A stretch of DNA of 64,000 nt from Streptomyces smyrnaeus (GCF_017676345.1 NZ_JAFFZM010000032.1:1-64000); one strand, 5' to 3'. Positions 1 through 8,812 are shown, counted from the first letter of the stretch. The notes: generated from the sequence alone by a model not told the origin. Numbers and translations are program-made.

Positions 1-27
1 GCGCGGTCTCAGACGTTGAGCGTCGTC

Positions 28-603
28 TCAGACGTTGACGCCGAAGTCCTGGGCGATGCCCACCAGGCCGGAGGCGTAGCCCTGGCCGACGGCGCGGAAC
101 TTCCACTCCGCGCCGTTGCGGTAGAGCTCGCCGAAGACCATGGCGGTCTCGGTGGCGGCGTCCTCGCTCAGGTCGTAGCGGGCGATCTCGGTGCCGCCGG
201 CCTGGTTGATGATGCGGATGAAGGCGTTCCGCACCTGGCCGAAGTTCTGGCTGCGGCTCTCCGCGTCGTAGATCGAGACGGGGAAGACGATCTTGTCGAT
301 CTCGGCGGGCAGCGCGGCCAGGTTGACGTTGATCTGCTCGTCGTCGCCCTCGCCCTCGCCCGTGACGTTGTCACCGGTGTGGACGATGGACTGGTCCGGC
401 GTCGCCTTGTTGTTGAAGAAGATGAAGTGCTGGTCGGAGTAGACCTTGCCCTCGGCGGTCACCGCGATGGCGCTCGCGTCGAGGTCGAAGTCCGTGCCGG
501 TGGTCGTGCGCACGTCCCAGCCGAGGCCGACCGTGACGGCGCTCAGGCCCGGTGCCTCCTTGGTGAGCGAGACGTTGCCGCCTTTGGACAGGCTTACAGC
601 CAT
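28..603 (-). CDS. terD: TerD family calcium-binding stress protein
   Basis: The protein is 191 aa and begins MAVSLSKGGNVSL, the usual TerD start. The ATG at 603 is chosen over an upstream in-frame start because the extra 25 residues do not resemble the family. Acidic calcium-binding stretches are visible: DFDLDAS near residue 38 and GEGEGDDEQ near residue 85. TerD proteins are cytoplasmic, bind calcium and are linked to tellurite/stress response and, in Streptomyces, to development; the precise role here is inferred. A 14-bp direct repeat (GTCTCAGACGTTGA at 6-19 and 25-38) spans the stop codon, so the last codons have been partly duplicated downstream of the gene. Confidence 0.95.
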   Translation of the reverse strand: MAVSLSKGGNVSLTKEAPGLSAVTVGLGWDVRTTTGTDFDLDASAIAVTAEGKVYSDQHFIFFNNKATPDQSIVHTGDNVTGEGEGDDEQINVNLAALPAEIDKIVFPVSIYDAESRSQNFGQVRNAFIRIINQAGGTEIARYDLSEDAATETAMVFGELYRNGAEWKFRAVGQGYASGLVGIAQDFGVNV

Positions 604-795
604 GGGGTGTGCCCTTCTGTCGTGTCTGGCTCTGGTGTGATCCCCGAGGAAATCACCGGCGTCGGGACGGAACCTCACCGGGGTCCGCGGCCACGCGCCT
701 CACATCCTGCACAACGCAGCCGGGGGACGAGCGGGTTCCAGCTTTCTGCGTCGTCTTTGCTTTCTTTACCTTCTCGGCCGCCCGACTCCTTGCCG

Positions 796-892
796 CCCGG
801 CACCTCGCGCGTGTCCGGCCACCTCGCGTGCCCGGCCACCTTGAGGGCGCCCGGCCACCCCGCGGGCGCCCGGCCACTACGAGGGCGTCCGG
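796..892. repeat. tandem CCCGGCCAC repeats in terD-arfB intergenic region
   Basis: Five imperfect units follow one another (796, 814, 831, 850, 869). The last three are exactly 19 bp and share a CCCGGCCAC core followed by a variable tail ending GGGCG. They lie in the 324-bp gap between the divergent terD and arfB starts. Function is unknown; slippage-prone low-complexity DNA is the simplest reading. Confidence 0.7.
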
Positions 893-927
893 AAAAGCGG
901 ATGACGGCGGCGGCCTGAGGCCGGACC

Positions 928-1368
928 ATGGAACCCATGTCCGGTCCCTACTACATCCGAGGCGCGGTCGCCCTGCCCGAGGCCGAGCTGACGTGGCGTT
1001 TCACCCGCTCGTCGGGGCCGGGCGGCCAGCATGTGAACACCAGCGACAGCCAGGCCGAGCTGCGCTTCGATCTGGGGCGCACCGAGGCGCTGCCCGAGGT
1101 GTGGAAGAGCCGTGCGCTGGACCGGTTGGCGACCCGGTTGGTGGACGGCACCGTGCTGGTCGTACGGGCGAGTGAGCACCGGTCGCAGTGGCGCAACCGG
1201 GAGACGGCGGCGGTGCGGATGGCCTCGCTGCTCGCGGAGGCGACGGCACCCCCGCCCCCGCCGCGGCGCAAGAAGAAGGTGCCCCGGGGGATCAATGAGC
1301 GCAGGCTGCGCCAGAAGAAGCAGCGCAGTGAGGTGAAGCGGGGCCGCACCGGACGCGGCTGGGACTGA
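928..1368 (+). CDS. arfB: ArfB-type peptidyl-tRNA hydrolase (ribosome rescue)
   Basis: A 146-aa protein with the class I release-factor signature GPGGQHVNTS at about residues 30-39. The GGQ enters the peptidyl-transferase centre and hydrolyses peptidyl-tRNA. The C-terminal tail is strongly basic (RRKKK, RRLRQKKQR), as in ArfB/YaeJ, where it sits in the empty mRNA channel of stalled ribosomes. The short length and lack of codon-recognition domains separate it from RF1/RF2. The start at 928 has TGAGG seven bases upstream; an internal ATG at 937 is possible. Confidence 0.93.
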   Translation: MEPMSGPYYIRGAVALPEAELTWRFTRSSGPGGQHVNTSDSQAELRFDLGRTEALPEVWKSRALDRLATRLVDGTVLVVRASEHRSQWRNRETAAVRMASLLAEATAPPPPPRRKKKVPRGINERRLRQKKQRSEVKRGRTGRGWD

Positions 1369-1448
1369 CGGTCGGGCCGACACCGACACCGGCGCCGACA
1401 CCCCCGCTCGCCCGGGCCGCCCCCTCCCTCCCGGTCCCCCGGCACGGG

Positions 1449-2018
1449 TCAGCGTATGGACCGGTACCGACCGCTGTAGTAGAGCAGTGGCCCGCTCTCG
1501 CCGTGGGTGAGCCGGGTGGCCAGGACGCGCCCGACGACCAGGGTGTGGTCGCCTGCCGTCACCCGCTGTTCGGTACGGCACTCGACGGCGGCCAGCGCGC
1601 CGTCCACCAGGGGTGCGCCGCTGACGTCGCCGCGGGTGTGGGGGAGCTCCTGGAAGAGGAGCCGGTCGCTGAGCCGCGCCTTCATTGCGAAGCGACCGGC
1701 GGTCTTGTTCTGGGCCTCCGTGAGCAGGGAGACCGCCCAGTGGTCCTGGCGGGAGAGCAGCTCGTCCATCCGGGAGCCCTCGCGCACGCTGATCAGGACC
1801 AGCGGCGGGTCGAGCGAGACGGACAGGAACGCGGTGGCCGTCATGCCGACGTCCTCACCGCGCGCTCCCTCTTCGGGATCGTGCGCGGTGACAAGCACGA
1901 CGCCGGCCGCCAGTCGCGCCATGGCCGCGCGGAACTCCTCGTCACTCACCCCATAAGCATGGGGCATCAGGTGGGCCTGGGGCACGGGGGTCGTTTGCTG
2001 CTGCACTGCGTGGGACAC
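1449..2018 (-). CDS. flavin reductase family protein
   Basis: A 189-aa protein of the FMN-binding split-barrel flavin reductase family (NAD(P)H:flavin oxidoreductase component of two-component monooxygenases). The motif MTATAFLSVSLDPPL near residue 60 and the conserved GRFA, GDHTLVVGRV and LLYYSGRY segments support the family. No monooxygenase partner is adjacent, so the partner and substrate are unknown. It begins with GTG at 2018. No Shine-Dalgarno is seen, but a -10-like TAGCGT lies about 10 bases upstream, which suggests a leaderless mRNA. Confidence 0.85.
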   Translation of the reverse strand: MSHAVQQQTTPVPQAHLMPHAYGVSDEEFRAAMARLAAGVVLVTAHDPEEGARGEDVGMTATAFLSVSLDPPLVLISVREGSRMDELLSRQDHWAVSLLTEAQNKTAGRFAMKARLSDRLLFQELPHTRGDVSGAPLVDGALAAVECRTEQRVTAGDHTLVVGRVLATRLTHGESGPLLYYSGRYRSIR

Positions 2019-2226
2019 GTTGGCTACGCTAACCGTCGCTTTCCTGGGGCCGCATCGGACTCGGGGACCAGGTGGGGACTAGGACCATCGACGCCGTACC
2101 GGGCGGCTGCGGGACCCCGCGCACGAGCCGTGGTCACGGCTCCCGCCCGAGGCCAGGAGGGTGTGGGTGGCGGGTACCCGTAATGGCCCGGGGCACACGT
2201 TGCGCAATCAACTAATCGCGGACTGT

Positions 2227-2242
2227 TGTGACTTGAGTCACA
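2227..2242. promoter_or_regulatory. Crp-like palindrome upstream of diguanylate cyclase
   Basis: TGTGACTTGAGTCACA is a perfect dyad and matches the Crp consensus TGTGA-N6-TCACA exactly. It lies about 160 bp upstream of the diguanylate cyclase start, in the 381-bp divergent region shared with the flavin reductase. A TTGACC at about 2257 may be a -35 element. BldD is known to control cdg genes in Streptomyces, but the spacing here fits Crp better. Confidence 0.6.
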
Positions 2243-2399
2243 GAGAGCATTAATTGTTGACCCTGTGTACCGGGTGAACAGCTCGCTGTGATTCAGTGGC
2301 CGTAGCAGCCGAAAACCCAGCCGAGACGCTGAGGCAGTGAGGCCCGGAAGCGACGCCACGAGCACCTGGAGTTGACGACAAGGCTCAGGGGGGAGGGCT

Positions 2400-4226
2400 A
2401 TGGAAACCGAGTCGGAGCCCTATGTCCGCCTCGCCAGTCTGCGCCAGCTGCACCGCGTCGTGGCGCAGCTCAACACCGCCCGCAGCCTCGCCGACACCCT
2501 GCAGACGGTCGCCGACGGAGTGGTCGAGGGCCTCGGCTTCGAGATAGCGGCGGTCAATCTGGTGCGAGCCGACGGCGATCTCGTCGTGGCGGCGGTCGCC
2601 GGCAGTGCCGCCGCCGAGGCGATGATGGCGGGCCGGGTCGGCTCGCGCGCCTCCTGGGAGCGCCGACTGTCGATGGGGGAGCGGTGGGGGGAGCTCCACT
2701 TCATCCCGTACACCGAGGGCTGGGTGCTGGACGACGACGATGTGCCGCAGTGGCACGCCCCCTCCCCGGTGCGGGAGATCCCGGACGCCTGGCACCCCAT
2801 GGACCGCCTCTTCGCGCCCCTGTACGCCTCCGACCGCGAGCTGCTGGGCGTCCTGTCCGTCGACCGGCCGCGCAACGGCCGCCGCCCCGGCGCGTGGGGC
2901 TGTGAGGCGCTGCAGATGTACGCCTCGCAGGCCGCCATCGCCATCAGCAACGCCCGGCTGCGCTCCAACATGCAGCGGGCGCTGGTGCGGCTGGAGCGCG
3001 AGCAGCAGGCGCTGCGGGCCAGCGAGGAGAGCTTCAGGCAGGCGTTCGAGTACGCGCCCAGCGGGATGGCCGTCGCGGAGATGGGCGGGGACCAGCACGG
3101 GCGGCTGCTGCGGATCAACGACGCGCTGTGCCGGCTGCTGGGCCGCCCCGCCGCCGCGATGCGCCGCTACTCCTTCTCCGATCTGGTGCACCCCGAGGAC
3201 ATCCGCACACTGCTGCGCACCTCGGCCGAGGGCGGCCGGGCCGAGCTGCGGCTGGCGCGGCGCGACGGCAGCTACGTCTGGGTCTCGCTGCGCAACTCCG
3301 TGGTGGCCGACACCGCCGACGGGCCGCGCTATCTGCTCACCCACGTCGAGGACATCGAGGAGCGCAAGCGGCACGAGCTCCAGCTCGCGCACCGCGCCAG
3401 CCACGACTCGCTGACGGGGCTGCCCAACAGCGCCGAGCTGCGGGCCCGGCTGAGCAGCAGGCTGTGTGCGAGGCCGGACCGGCCGGTGGCCCCGGCCGGT
3501 GCCGTGCCGGGTGCCGACCCGTCCGCCGGCTACGCGGGCGGCGGGTACGGCCACGCCTACGGGCACGGGGACGGCTTCTGGGACGTGGAGGGTCTCGGCG
3601 AGAGGGGCGGGATATCCGGCGCCGGGACGGAACCCGGCACCGGGCTCGCGACGCCTCCCGGGGGCGGCGAGCAGAGCACGGGGGCGTACGGGCCGGTGCC
3701 CGTGTCCGGCGGTCCGTCCGGCTCCCCGGGCAGCACCGGATTCGGCGGTTACGGCGGCTACGGCGGGGACGGTGGCGCGGACCCGCACCATGTGCACACG
3801 GTGCCGCCCAAGGGCGACGGACCCGGCGAGAAGGGCCTCGCCGTGCTCTTCTGCGATCTGGACGGTTTCAAGTCCATCAACGACCGCTACGGCCACCACT
3901 GCGGCGACGCGGTACTCATCGAGGTGGCCCGCCGCCTGGAGGCCGGGGTGCGGGACGACGACACGGTCGCCCGGCTGGGCGGCGACGAGTTCGTGGTGCT
4001 GGCGGACGGGCTGGGCCCCGCGGAGGCCCAGGATCTGGCCGTACGGCTGCGGAACGCGATCATCCCCCCGATTCAGGTTGACGGGCGCGCGGTGCGGGTA
4101 GGCGCCAGCTTCGGCATCGGCTGGGCGGGCTGCGGAATGACGGCCGAAGAGGTGCTGCAATCCGCTGACCAGCGCATGTATGTGGAGAAGCGGTCGCGGT
4201 CCAAGGGACAGCGCCGGGCGGGCTAG
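2400..4226 (+). CDS. cdgB: GAF-PAS-GGDEF diguanylate cyclase (CdgB-like)
   Basis: A 608-aa cytoplasmic sensor enzyme that should make cyclic di-GMP from two GTP. Domains in order are GAF (about 15-185), a short coiled coil (190-210), PAS/PAC (about 212-325) and GGDEF (about 333-600). The active-site GGDEF is at about residue 526 and the allosteric inhibition site RxxD (RDDD) lies five residues before it, so both catalysis and product feedback are expected. A glycine/tyrosine-rich insert of roughly 125 residues (about 350-475) splits the GGDEF domain after HDSLTGLPN. Domain order and gene context match S. coelicolor CdgB (SCO4281), a BldD-linked developmental regulator. The start has GGAGGG upstream. 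Confidence 0.92.
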   Translation: METESEPYVRLASLRQLHRVVAQLNTARSLADTLQTVADGVVEGLGFEIAAVNLVRADGDLVVAAVAGSAAAEAMMAGRVGSRASWERRLSMGERWGELHFIPYTEGWVLDDDDVPQWHAPSPVREIPDAWHPMDRLFAPLYASDRELLGVLSVDRPRNGRRPGAWGCEALQMYASQAAIAISNARLRSNMQRALVRLEREQQALRASEESFRQAFEYAPSGMAVAEMGGDQHGRLLRINDALCRLLGRPAAAMRRYSFSDLVHPEDIRTLLRTSAEGGRAELRLARRDGSYVWVSLRNSVVADTADGPRYLLTHVEDIEERKRHELQLAHRASHDSLTGLPNSAELRARLSSRLCARPDRPVAPAGAVPGADPSAGYAGGGYGHAYGHGDGFWDVEGLGERGGISGAGTEPGTGLATPPGGGEQSTGAYGPVPVSGGPSGSPGSTGFGGYGGYGGDGGADPHHVHTVPPKGDGPGEKGLAVLFCDLDGFKSINDRYGHHCGDAVLIEVARRLEAGVRDDDTVARLGGDEFVVLADGLGPAEAQDLAVRLRNAIIPPIQVDGRAVRVGASFGIGWAGCGMTAEEVLQSADQRMYVEKRSRSKGQRRAG

Positions 4227-4319
4227 CACAGCCCGGTTGCGCGGCTGCCGACCGTGCCAAGTGGTTCACCCAGGAGAGGTAGGCTCGCCCGGATACCTGA
4301 CGCAGTAGGGAGTGAGGGG

Positions 4320-5351
4320 ATGACCGCCGAGAACAACGGCACGGGGGCTGCGCCGGAAGGGGGCGACGAGGACCCGTTCGCGTATCTGTACCGGCAGGAG
4401 GGCGGGGCCCAGCAGCCTGCCGCGCCCGGCCAGCAGCCCGGCGTCCCTCGTCGCTCCTTCAACCAGGTCCGTGCCGTCGGTGAGCGGCAGTACGGCTACG
4501 GCTACCCGCAGCAGCAACAGCAGCGCACCGGCGGCTACGGCTATCCGCAGCAGGGCTCCGGTTACGCGCAGCAGCAGTCCGGTTACGGTTACCCGCAGCA
4601 GCCCCCGCCCCCGCAGCACCAGCCCAGCCCGCACTACGCGGCGCCCGAGACCATGCCCGGCGGACGTGCCGCCGCGCGGCAGCAGGGCGGCCCGGGCGGT
4701 AACGGCCGGGGCGGTCGCAACCGGACCGGTCTGCTGGTGGGTGCGATAGCCGTGGTGGCTGCGGTGGTCATCGGCATCGGCGCCGCCATCGTCTTCAACG
4801 AGGACGACAGCGCCGACGACCCGCAGGCCAAGGACACCAGCTCGCAGCAGGACAGCCAGGACCAGGGCGACGAGGGCAAGGACGAGAAGGACAACAAGGA
4901 CAAGCAGCCCGCGTCCAAGAAGCTGCCCAAGGAGGACGCGGCCAGCCTCCGGCTCGGCGGCGGGGCCAAGGCCGCCACCGAGGTGGCGGGCGCCAAGGGG
5001 CAGCGGGGCGCCTATGTGGGCGGGATGAACCAGCCGGGCGCCTCGGCGACCTGGCAGCTGAAGGACATCCCCGCCGCCGGCAAGTACACGCTGCATGTCC
5101 GCTACGGCGTGCCCGGCAAGGACGCGGACGCCACCCTCACCATCAACGGCAAGCCCGAGAGCCGGCCGCTGCGGATGAAGAACTTCTCCGGAGCCAAGGA
5201 AGGCGACTGGGAGCACGGCTGGCAGAACACCTGGTCGAACATCCAGCTCAAGAAGGGCCAGAACTCGATCAAGATCTCCTGCGAGGCCGGCAACAAGTGC
5301 GAGGTCAATCTCGACCAGGTCTGGCTGGTCAAGGGCTGGAAAGGCAGCTAG
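4320..5351 (+). CDS. single-pass membrane protein with extracellular CBM35/6-like domain
   Basis: A 343-aa protein. The N-terminal cytoplasmic part (about 1-135) is low-complexity and rich in Q, Y, G and P (repeats of GYGYPQQ). One membrane helix follows (about 139-163, LLVGAIAVVAAVVIGIGAA), then a K/D/E/Q-rich linker (165-200) and an extracellular beta-sandwich-like domain (about 205-343). That domain resembles carbohydrate-binding modules: GAYVGGMNQPGASATWQL, YTLHVRYG, and a closing LDQVWLVKG. It probably binds cell-wall or extracellular glycan. The ATG at 4320 is preceded by GTGAGGGG, better than an in-frame ATG 22 codons upstream. No catalytic motif was seen. Confidence 0.8.
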   Translation: MTAENNGTGAAPEGGDEDPFAYLYRQEGGAQQPAAPGQQPGVPRRSFNQVRAVGERQYGYGYPQQQQQRTGGYGYPQQGSGYAQQQSGYGYPQQPPPPQHQPSPHYAAPETMPGGRAAARQQGGPGGNGRGGRNRTGLLVGAIAVVAAVVIGIGAAIVFNEDDSADDPQAKDTSSQQDSQDQGDEGKDEKDNKDKQPASKKLPKEDAASLRLGGGAKAATEVAGAKGQRGAYVGGMNQPGASATWQLKDIPAAGKYTLHVRYGVPGKDADATLTINGKPESRPLRMKNFSGAKEGDWEHGWQNTWSNIQLKKGQNSIKISCEAGNKCEVNLDQVWLVKGWKGS

Positions 5352-5382
5352 CCGCGCGGGCGCGGGTCCGGGGACCGGCCTC

Positions 5383-6366
5383 TCAGGGGGTCTCCGCCTT
5401 GCGGACCCGCACCGACGGCAGCAGCTGCGCGTAGGTGGCCTCGTCGAACTCGCCGGCCACCGGTGAGCGCACGGTGGCCGCCGACAGGGCCACCGCGCGG
5501 GCCAGCCGGTCGGGCCACGGCAGGTCCTCGGCGAGGCCGGACAGCAGGCCGGCGACCGCGGAGTCGCCCGCGCCGGTCGGGTTGCCCGCCAGCCGCTCGG
5601 GGACGGCGGCGCTCCAGGCGCCGTCCTGGGCGACCAGCAGCATGCCGTCCGCCCCCAGGGAGGCCGCCACCGCGTGGGCGCCGCGCCGCTGGGCGGCCCG
5701 CGCCGCGCGCAGCGGTTCGGCCGTCCCGGTGATTCCGGCGAGCTCCTCGGCGTTGGGTTTGACGATGTCGGGCCGGGCGGCGAGGCCGCGGCGCAGCGGT
5801 TCGCCGCTGGTGTCCAGCAGCACGGGGATCCTCGCCGTACGGGCCTCGCGCACGAGTGTGGCGTAGGCGCCGACGGGGACGCCCGGCGGCAGGCTGCCGC
5901 ACAGTGCGACGGCTGCCGGGCCGCGGCCCAGCAGTTCGCGGTAGACGGTCAGGAAACCGTCCCACTCCTCGGGGGTGATGTGCGGTCCTGGCTCGTTGAG
6001 CTGGGTGGTGTCGCCGGTGGTCTCGTCGACGACGCCGACGGTGCGCCGGGTACGCCCGGCGACCTGGACCAGCGCATCGGTGACCCGGGGCGTGCCGCCG
6101 CCCGCCGGGCCCTCGGCGCCTTCCTTCCCCGTCTCCGCCTCCGCGTTCGCGGCGAGCAGGGCCCGCAGGACGCGGCCGGTCTCACCGCCGACGAACCCGG
6201 TGACGGTCGTGCGGAAGCCGAGCGCGCCGAGCACCCGGGCGACGTTCAGGCCCTTACCGCCGGGCCGCTCGGTCACCTCCCGTACCCGGTGGGAGGCGTG
6301 CGGGACGAGGTGGGGCACCCGGTAGGTGAGGTCGAGCGCGGCGTTGAGCGTGACGGTCAGGATCAT
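5383..6366 (-). CDS. PfkB-family sugar kinase, 1-phosphofructokinase-like
   Basis: A 327-aa ribokinase/PfkB-type kinase. The N-terminal ILTVTLNAALD and GGKGLNVARVL (substrate-binding GGKG) and the C-terminal anion-hole/catalytic motif GNPTGAGDSAVAG (about residue 260) are clear. The LTVTLNxALD start is typical of 1-phosphofructokinase and tagatose-6-phosphate kinase, so the substrate is a phosphorylated hexose. It sits downstream of nagK-nagA on the same strand, so an aminosugar-related role is plausible but unproven. Tandem repeats just upstream suggest a dedicated regulator. Confidence 0.85.
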   Translation of the reverse strand: MILTVTLNAALDLTYRVPHLVPHASHRVREVTERPGGKGLNVARVLGALGFRTTVTGFVGGETGRVLRALLAANAEAETGKEGAEGPAGGGTPRVTDALVQVAGRTRRTVGVVDETTGDTTQLNEPGPHITPEEWDGFLTVYRELLGRGPAAVALCGSLPPGVPVGAYATLVREARTARIPVLLDTSGEPLRRGLAARPDIVKPNAEELAGITGTAEPLRAARAAQRRGAHAVAASLGADGMLLVAQDGAWSAAVPERLAGNPTGAGDSAVAGLLSGLAEDLPWPDRLARAVALSAATVRSPVAGEFDEATYAQLLPSVRVRKAETP

Positions 6367-6393
6367 CTGCGCGCACCACCCTCATCCGTCTTG

Positions 6394-6429
6394 CGACGGT
6401 TCATGACAAACAACCGACGGTTCATGACA
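6394..6429. promoter_or_regulatory. tandem 15-bp direct repeats upstream of PfkB kinase
   Basis: CGACGGTTCATGACA occurs twice (6394-6408 and 6415-6429) with a 21-bp period, about two helical turns, starting 28 bp upstream of the kinase start at 6366. Spacing and position suggest an operator for a regulator binding two sites on one face of the helix. The reverse strand reads TTGTTTGTCATG, reminiscent of DeoR-type sites. Confidence 0.5.
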
Positions 6430-6551
6430 CACACAACCCACGACGAACGACACTGCAAACGGGACGCGACCGCCTCAGCGATCATGCCGCCCCCAGCCTA
6501 CGGCCGGGAGGTGCCGTCAGGAACCCGCGCCGGGCGGCCCTTTGGTCCAGC

Positions 6552-7745
6552 TCAGCGGGTGTACGGGGGCACCACCCAACTGCCCTGCCGCATGACGGCG
6601 GTCGGGTTGAACCCCTCGTCCAGCACCACCAGGTCCGCCAGCTTCCCGGGCTCCAGGGAGCCCACGCGGTCGGCCACACCCAGCAGCCGGGCGGGGTTGG
6701 TGGACAGTGCCGTGACGGTGTCGTCGACCGACAGCCCGTCGACGGTGACGGCACGCTTGAACGCCTGATCGAGTGTCAGGGTGGAACCGGCGATGGAGCC
6801 GCCCTCCACCAGGCGGGCCACGCCGTCCCGCACCTCGACCTCCAGATGGCCCAGCGGGTAGCGGCCGTCGCCCATGCCGGCGGCGCCCATCGCGTCGGTG
6901 ATGAAGGCGACCCGGTCAGCCCCTGCGGCGTCGAACGCCAGTCGCAGCACGGCGGGGTGGAGATGGGTGCCGTCGTTGATCAGTTCGACGGTGACGCGTT
7001 CGTCCTCCAGCAGCGCGGCGATCGGCCCCGGCTGCCGGTGGCCGAGCGGCGGCATGGCGTTGAACAGATGGGTGGCCACCGTCGCACCGGCGTCGACGGC
7101 CTGCCGGGTGCTCTCGTAGCTGCCGTCAGTGTGGCCGACGGCTGCGATGACGCCGCTGTCGGCGAGCAGCCGCACCGAGTCCAGACCGCCGGGGCGTTCG
7201 GGTGCGAGCGTCATCATCGCCGCTCGGCCGCGCGCCGCGTCCAGGAGCTTGCGTACGTCGCCGGGGTCCGGGTCGCGCAGCAGCGACTCGTCGTGCGCGC
7301 CGCGCCGCTCGCAGGAGATGAACGGCCCCTCGAAGTGGATGCCCGCCAGGTCGCCCTGCTCGACCAGTTCGCTCAGCGAGCCCGCCTGCCGGGACAGTTC
7401 GTCCAGATCGCCGGTGACCGTGGAGGCCACCATGGTGGTGGTGCCGTGTCTGCGATGGGTGTCGATGACCTTCAGCGACTCCTCGTGGCTGCCCGCCGAG
7501 AAGGACGCGCCCCCGCCGCCGTGCACATGGATGTCGACGAACCCGGGCACGATCCAGTGCCCCGTCAGATCGACGGTTTCGGCGTCGGCCCGGGGCGCGC
7601 CGGATGTGTCGGCGGTCCTGTCCTCCGCGTCCTGCGCGGAGCCGACGGCGGCGAGGGTGCGGCCCTCGACCGTCAATCCGCCGCTGTCGCGCACCCCTTC
7701 GGGCAATACCACCCGGGCACCGGTCAGCACCGTTCGCTTGCTCAT
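6552..7745 (-). CDS. nagA: N-acetylglucosamine-6-phosphate deacetylase
   Basis: A 397-aa amidohydrolase that converts GlcNAc-6-phosphate to glucosamine-6-phosphate plus acetate. Metal and catalytic residues are visible: HVH at residues 73-75, HFEGPF (metal Glu), GHTDGS, THLFNAM and TDAMGAAG (catalytic Asp). The ATG at 7745 overlaps the stop of nagK as ATGA, which fixes the start and implies translational coupling. In Streptomyces nagKA is a DasR target; a dre-like site precedes nagK. The product feeds cell-wall precursor synthesis and glycolysis. Confidence 0.95.
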   Translation of the reverse strand: MSKRTVLTGARVVLPEGVRDSGGLTVEGRTLAAVGSAQDAEDRTADTSGAPRADAETVDLTGHWIVPGFVDIHVHGGGGASFSAGSHEESLKVIDTHRRHGTTTMVASTVTGDLDELSRQAGSLSELVEQGDLAGIHFEGPFISCERRGAHDESLLRDPDPGDVRKLLDAARGRAAMMTLAPERPGGLDSVRLLADSGVIAAVGHTDGSYESTRQAVDAGATVATHLFNAMPPLGHRQPGPIAALLEDERVTVELINDGTHLHPAVLRLAFDAAGADRVAFITDAMGAAGMGDGRYPLGHLEVEVRDGVARLVEGGSIAGSTLTLDQAFKRAVTVDGLSVDDTVTALSTNPARLLGVADRVGSLEPGKLADLVVLDEGFNPTAVMRQGSWVVPPYTR

Positions 7746-8812
7746 CGGCTCGCAACCTCCGCGGAGAGTAGATCCCAGGCCAGAAGCCCTGCGCCCAGGC
7801 AGCCCGCGGCGTCCCCGAGGGCCGCGGGCACGATGGTCGGGAGTGGCTGGAAAGTGACCTTCTCGCGCACCGCCTCCCGGAGCGGAACGAAGAGGGTGTC
7901 GCCCGCCTCGGCGAGGCCACCGCCGATGATCAGTGTGCGGGGATCGAGCAGGGTAAGTCCCGTGACCAGGCCGGTGGCCAGTGCGTCGATGGCGTCTGCC
8001 CACACCCGCTGGGCACGTGGGTCGCCCGCGGCGACGGCCTTGGCGGCGTCGGCCGCCGTCGCCTCGGGGTCGCCGCAGGCTGCCGCCCAGGCGGCGCCGA
8101 CGGCGGAGGCGGAGGCGAGTCGTTCCAGACAGCCGCGCTGTCCGCAGCCGCAGGGCGGCCCGTCGGGCCGGACGACGATATGGCCGATCTCGCCGGCGCT
8201 GCCGTGCGCGCCCGCCTCGACCCGGTCACCGATGCCGATGGCGCCCGCGATGCCGGTGCCCAGCGGCAGGAAGAGGTAGCGGTCCACGCCGTCACCGGCG
8301 CCGATGCGCCCCTCCGCGAGCCCGCCGGTGCGCACGTCGTGGCCCAGCGCCACGGGCAGCGGCGGCAGTTGCTCGTCCCGTCCCTGGCCGAGGCGTTCGC
8401 GCAGCAGGGCGCGCATGGGGACGTCGCGCCAGCCGAGGTTGGCGGAGAAGACCGCGATGCCGCGCTCCTCGTCGAGGGTGCCGGGGACGGCGACTCCCGC
8501 GGCTGACGGCTCGGTGCTGTACCGCGTCAGGCCCACGGCGCGCAGTTCGGCGGCGAAGTCGAGGATTCCGGCCACGACGGCCTCGGGTCCGCGGTCGCGC
8601 CCGGTGTCCCGGCGCGCCTTGTACAGCAGCTCGTTGCCGGTGCCGATGAGGGCGGCCTTCATTCCGGTACCGCCCACGTCGAGGGCGATGACGTACTGCA
8701 CAGGGGGCGAACTCGGCGCGGCGGGTGCGTCGCTCGGCGCGGCGGATGGGCCGGGCACGGTGGAGGTGCCTGGTACGCCGGGTGCGCTGGTGGCCTCGTC
8801 ACGGGTACTCAC
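7742..8812 (-). CDS. nagK: N-acetylglucosamine kinase (ROK family)
   Basis: A 356-aa ROK-family sugar kinase. The ATP-binding DVGGTGMKAA near residue 45, the substrate loop GHDVRTGGLAEG, the catalytic/zinc motif GHIVVRPDGPPCGCGQRGC and a C-terminal IIGGGLAEAG are all present. The first 38 residues are Ala/Pro/Ser-rich and unconserved. Two GTG starts are possible (8818, 8812); 8812 has better spacing (9 nt) from GGGAG. Pairing with nagA and a dre site 28 bp upstream points to GlcNAc rather than glucose as substrate. Confidence 0.85.
   Translation of the reverse strand: MSTRDEATSAPGVPGTSTVPGPSAAPSDAPAAPSSPPVQYVIALDVGGTGMKAALIGTGNELLYKARRDTGRDRGPEAVVAGILDFAAELRAVGLTRYSTEPSAAGVAVPGTLDEERGIAVFSANLGWRDVPMRALLRERLGQGRDEQLPPLPVALGHDVRTGGLAEGRIGAGDGVDRYLFLPLGTGIAGAIGIGDRVEAGAHGSAGEIGHIVVRPDGPPCGCGQRGCLERLASASAVGAAWAAACGDPEATAADAAKAVAAGDPRAQRVWADAIDALATGLVTGLTLLDPRTLIIGGGLAEAGDTLFVPLREAVREKVTFQPLPTIVPAALGDAAGCLGAGLLAWDLLSAEVASR

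Noticed and set aside
2385..4229. Long open frame on the minus strand opposite the diguanylate cyclase gene
   Set aside because: High GC leaves mirror frames open; the translation is His/Arg/Gly-rich with no family resemblance, while the plus strand has clear GAF, PAS and GGDEF domains.
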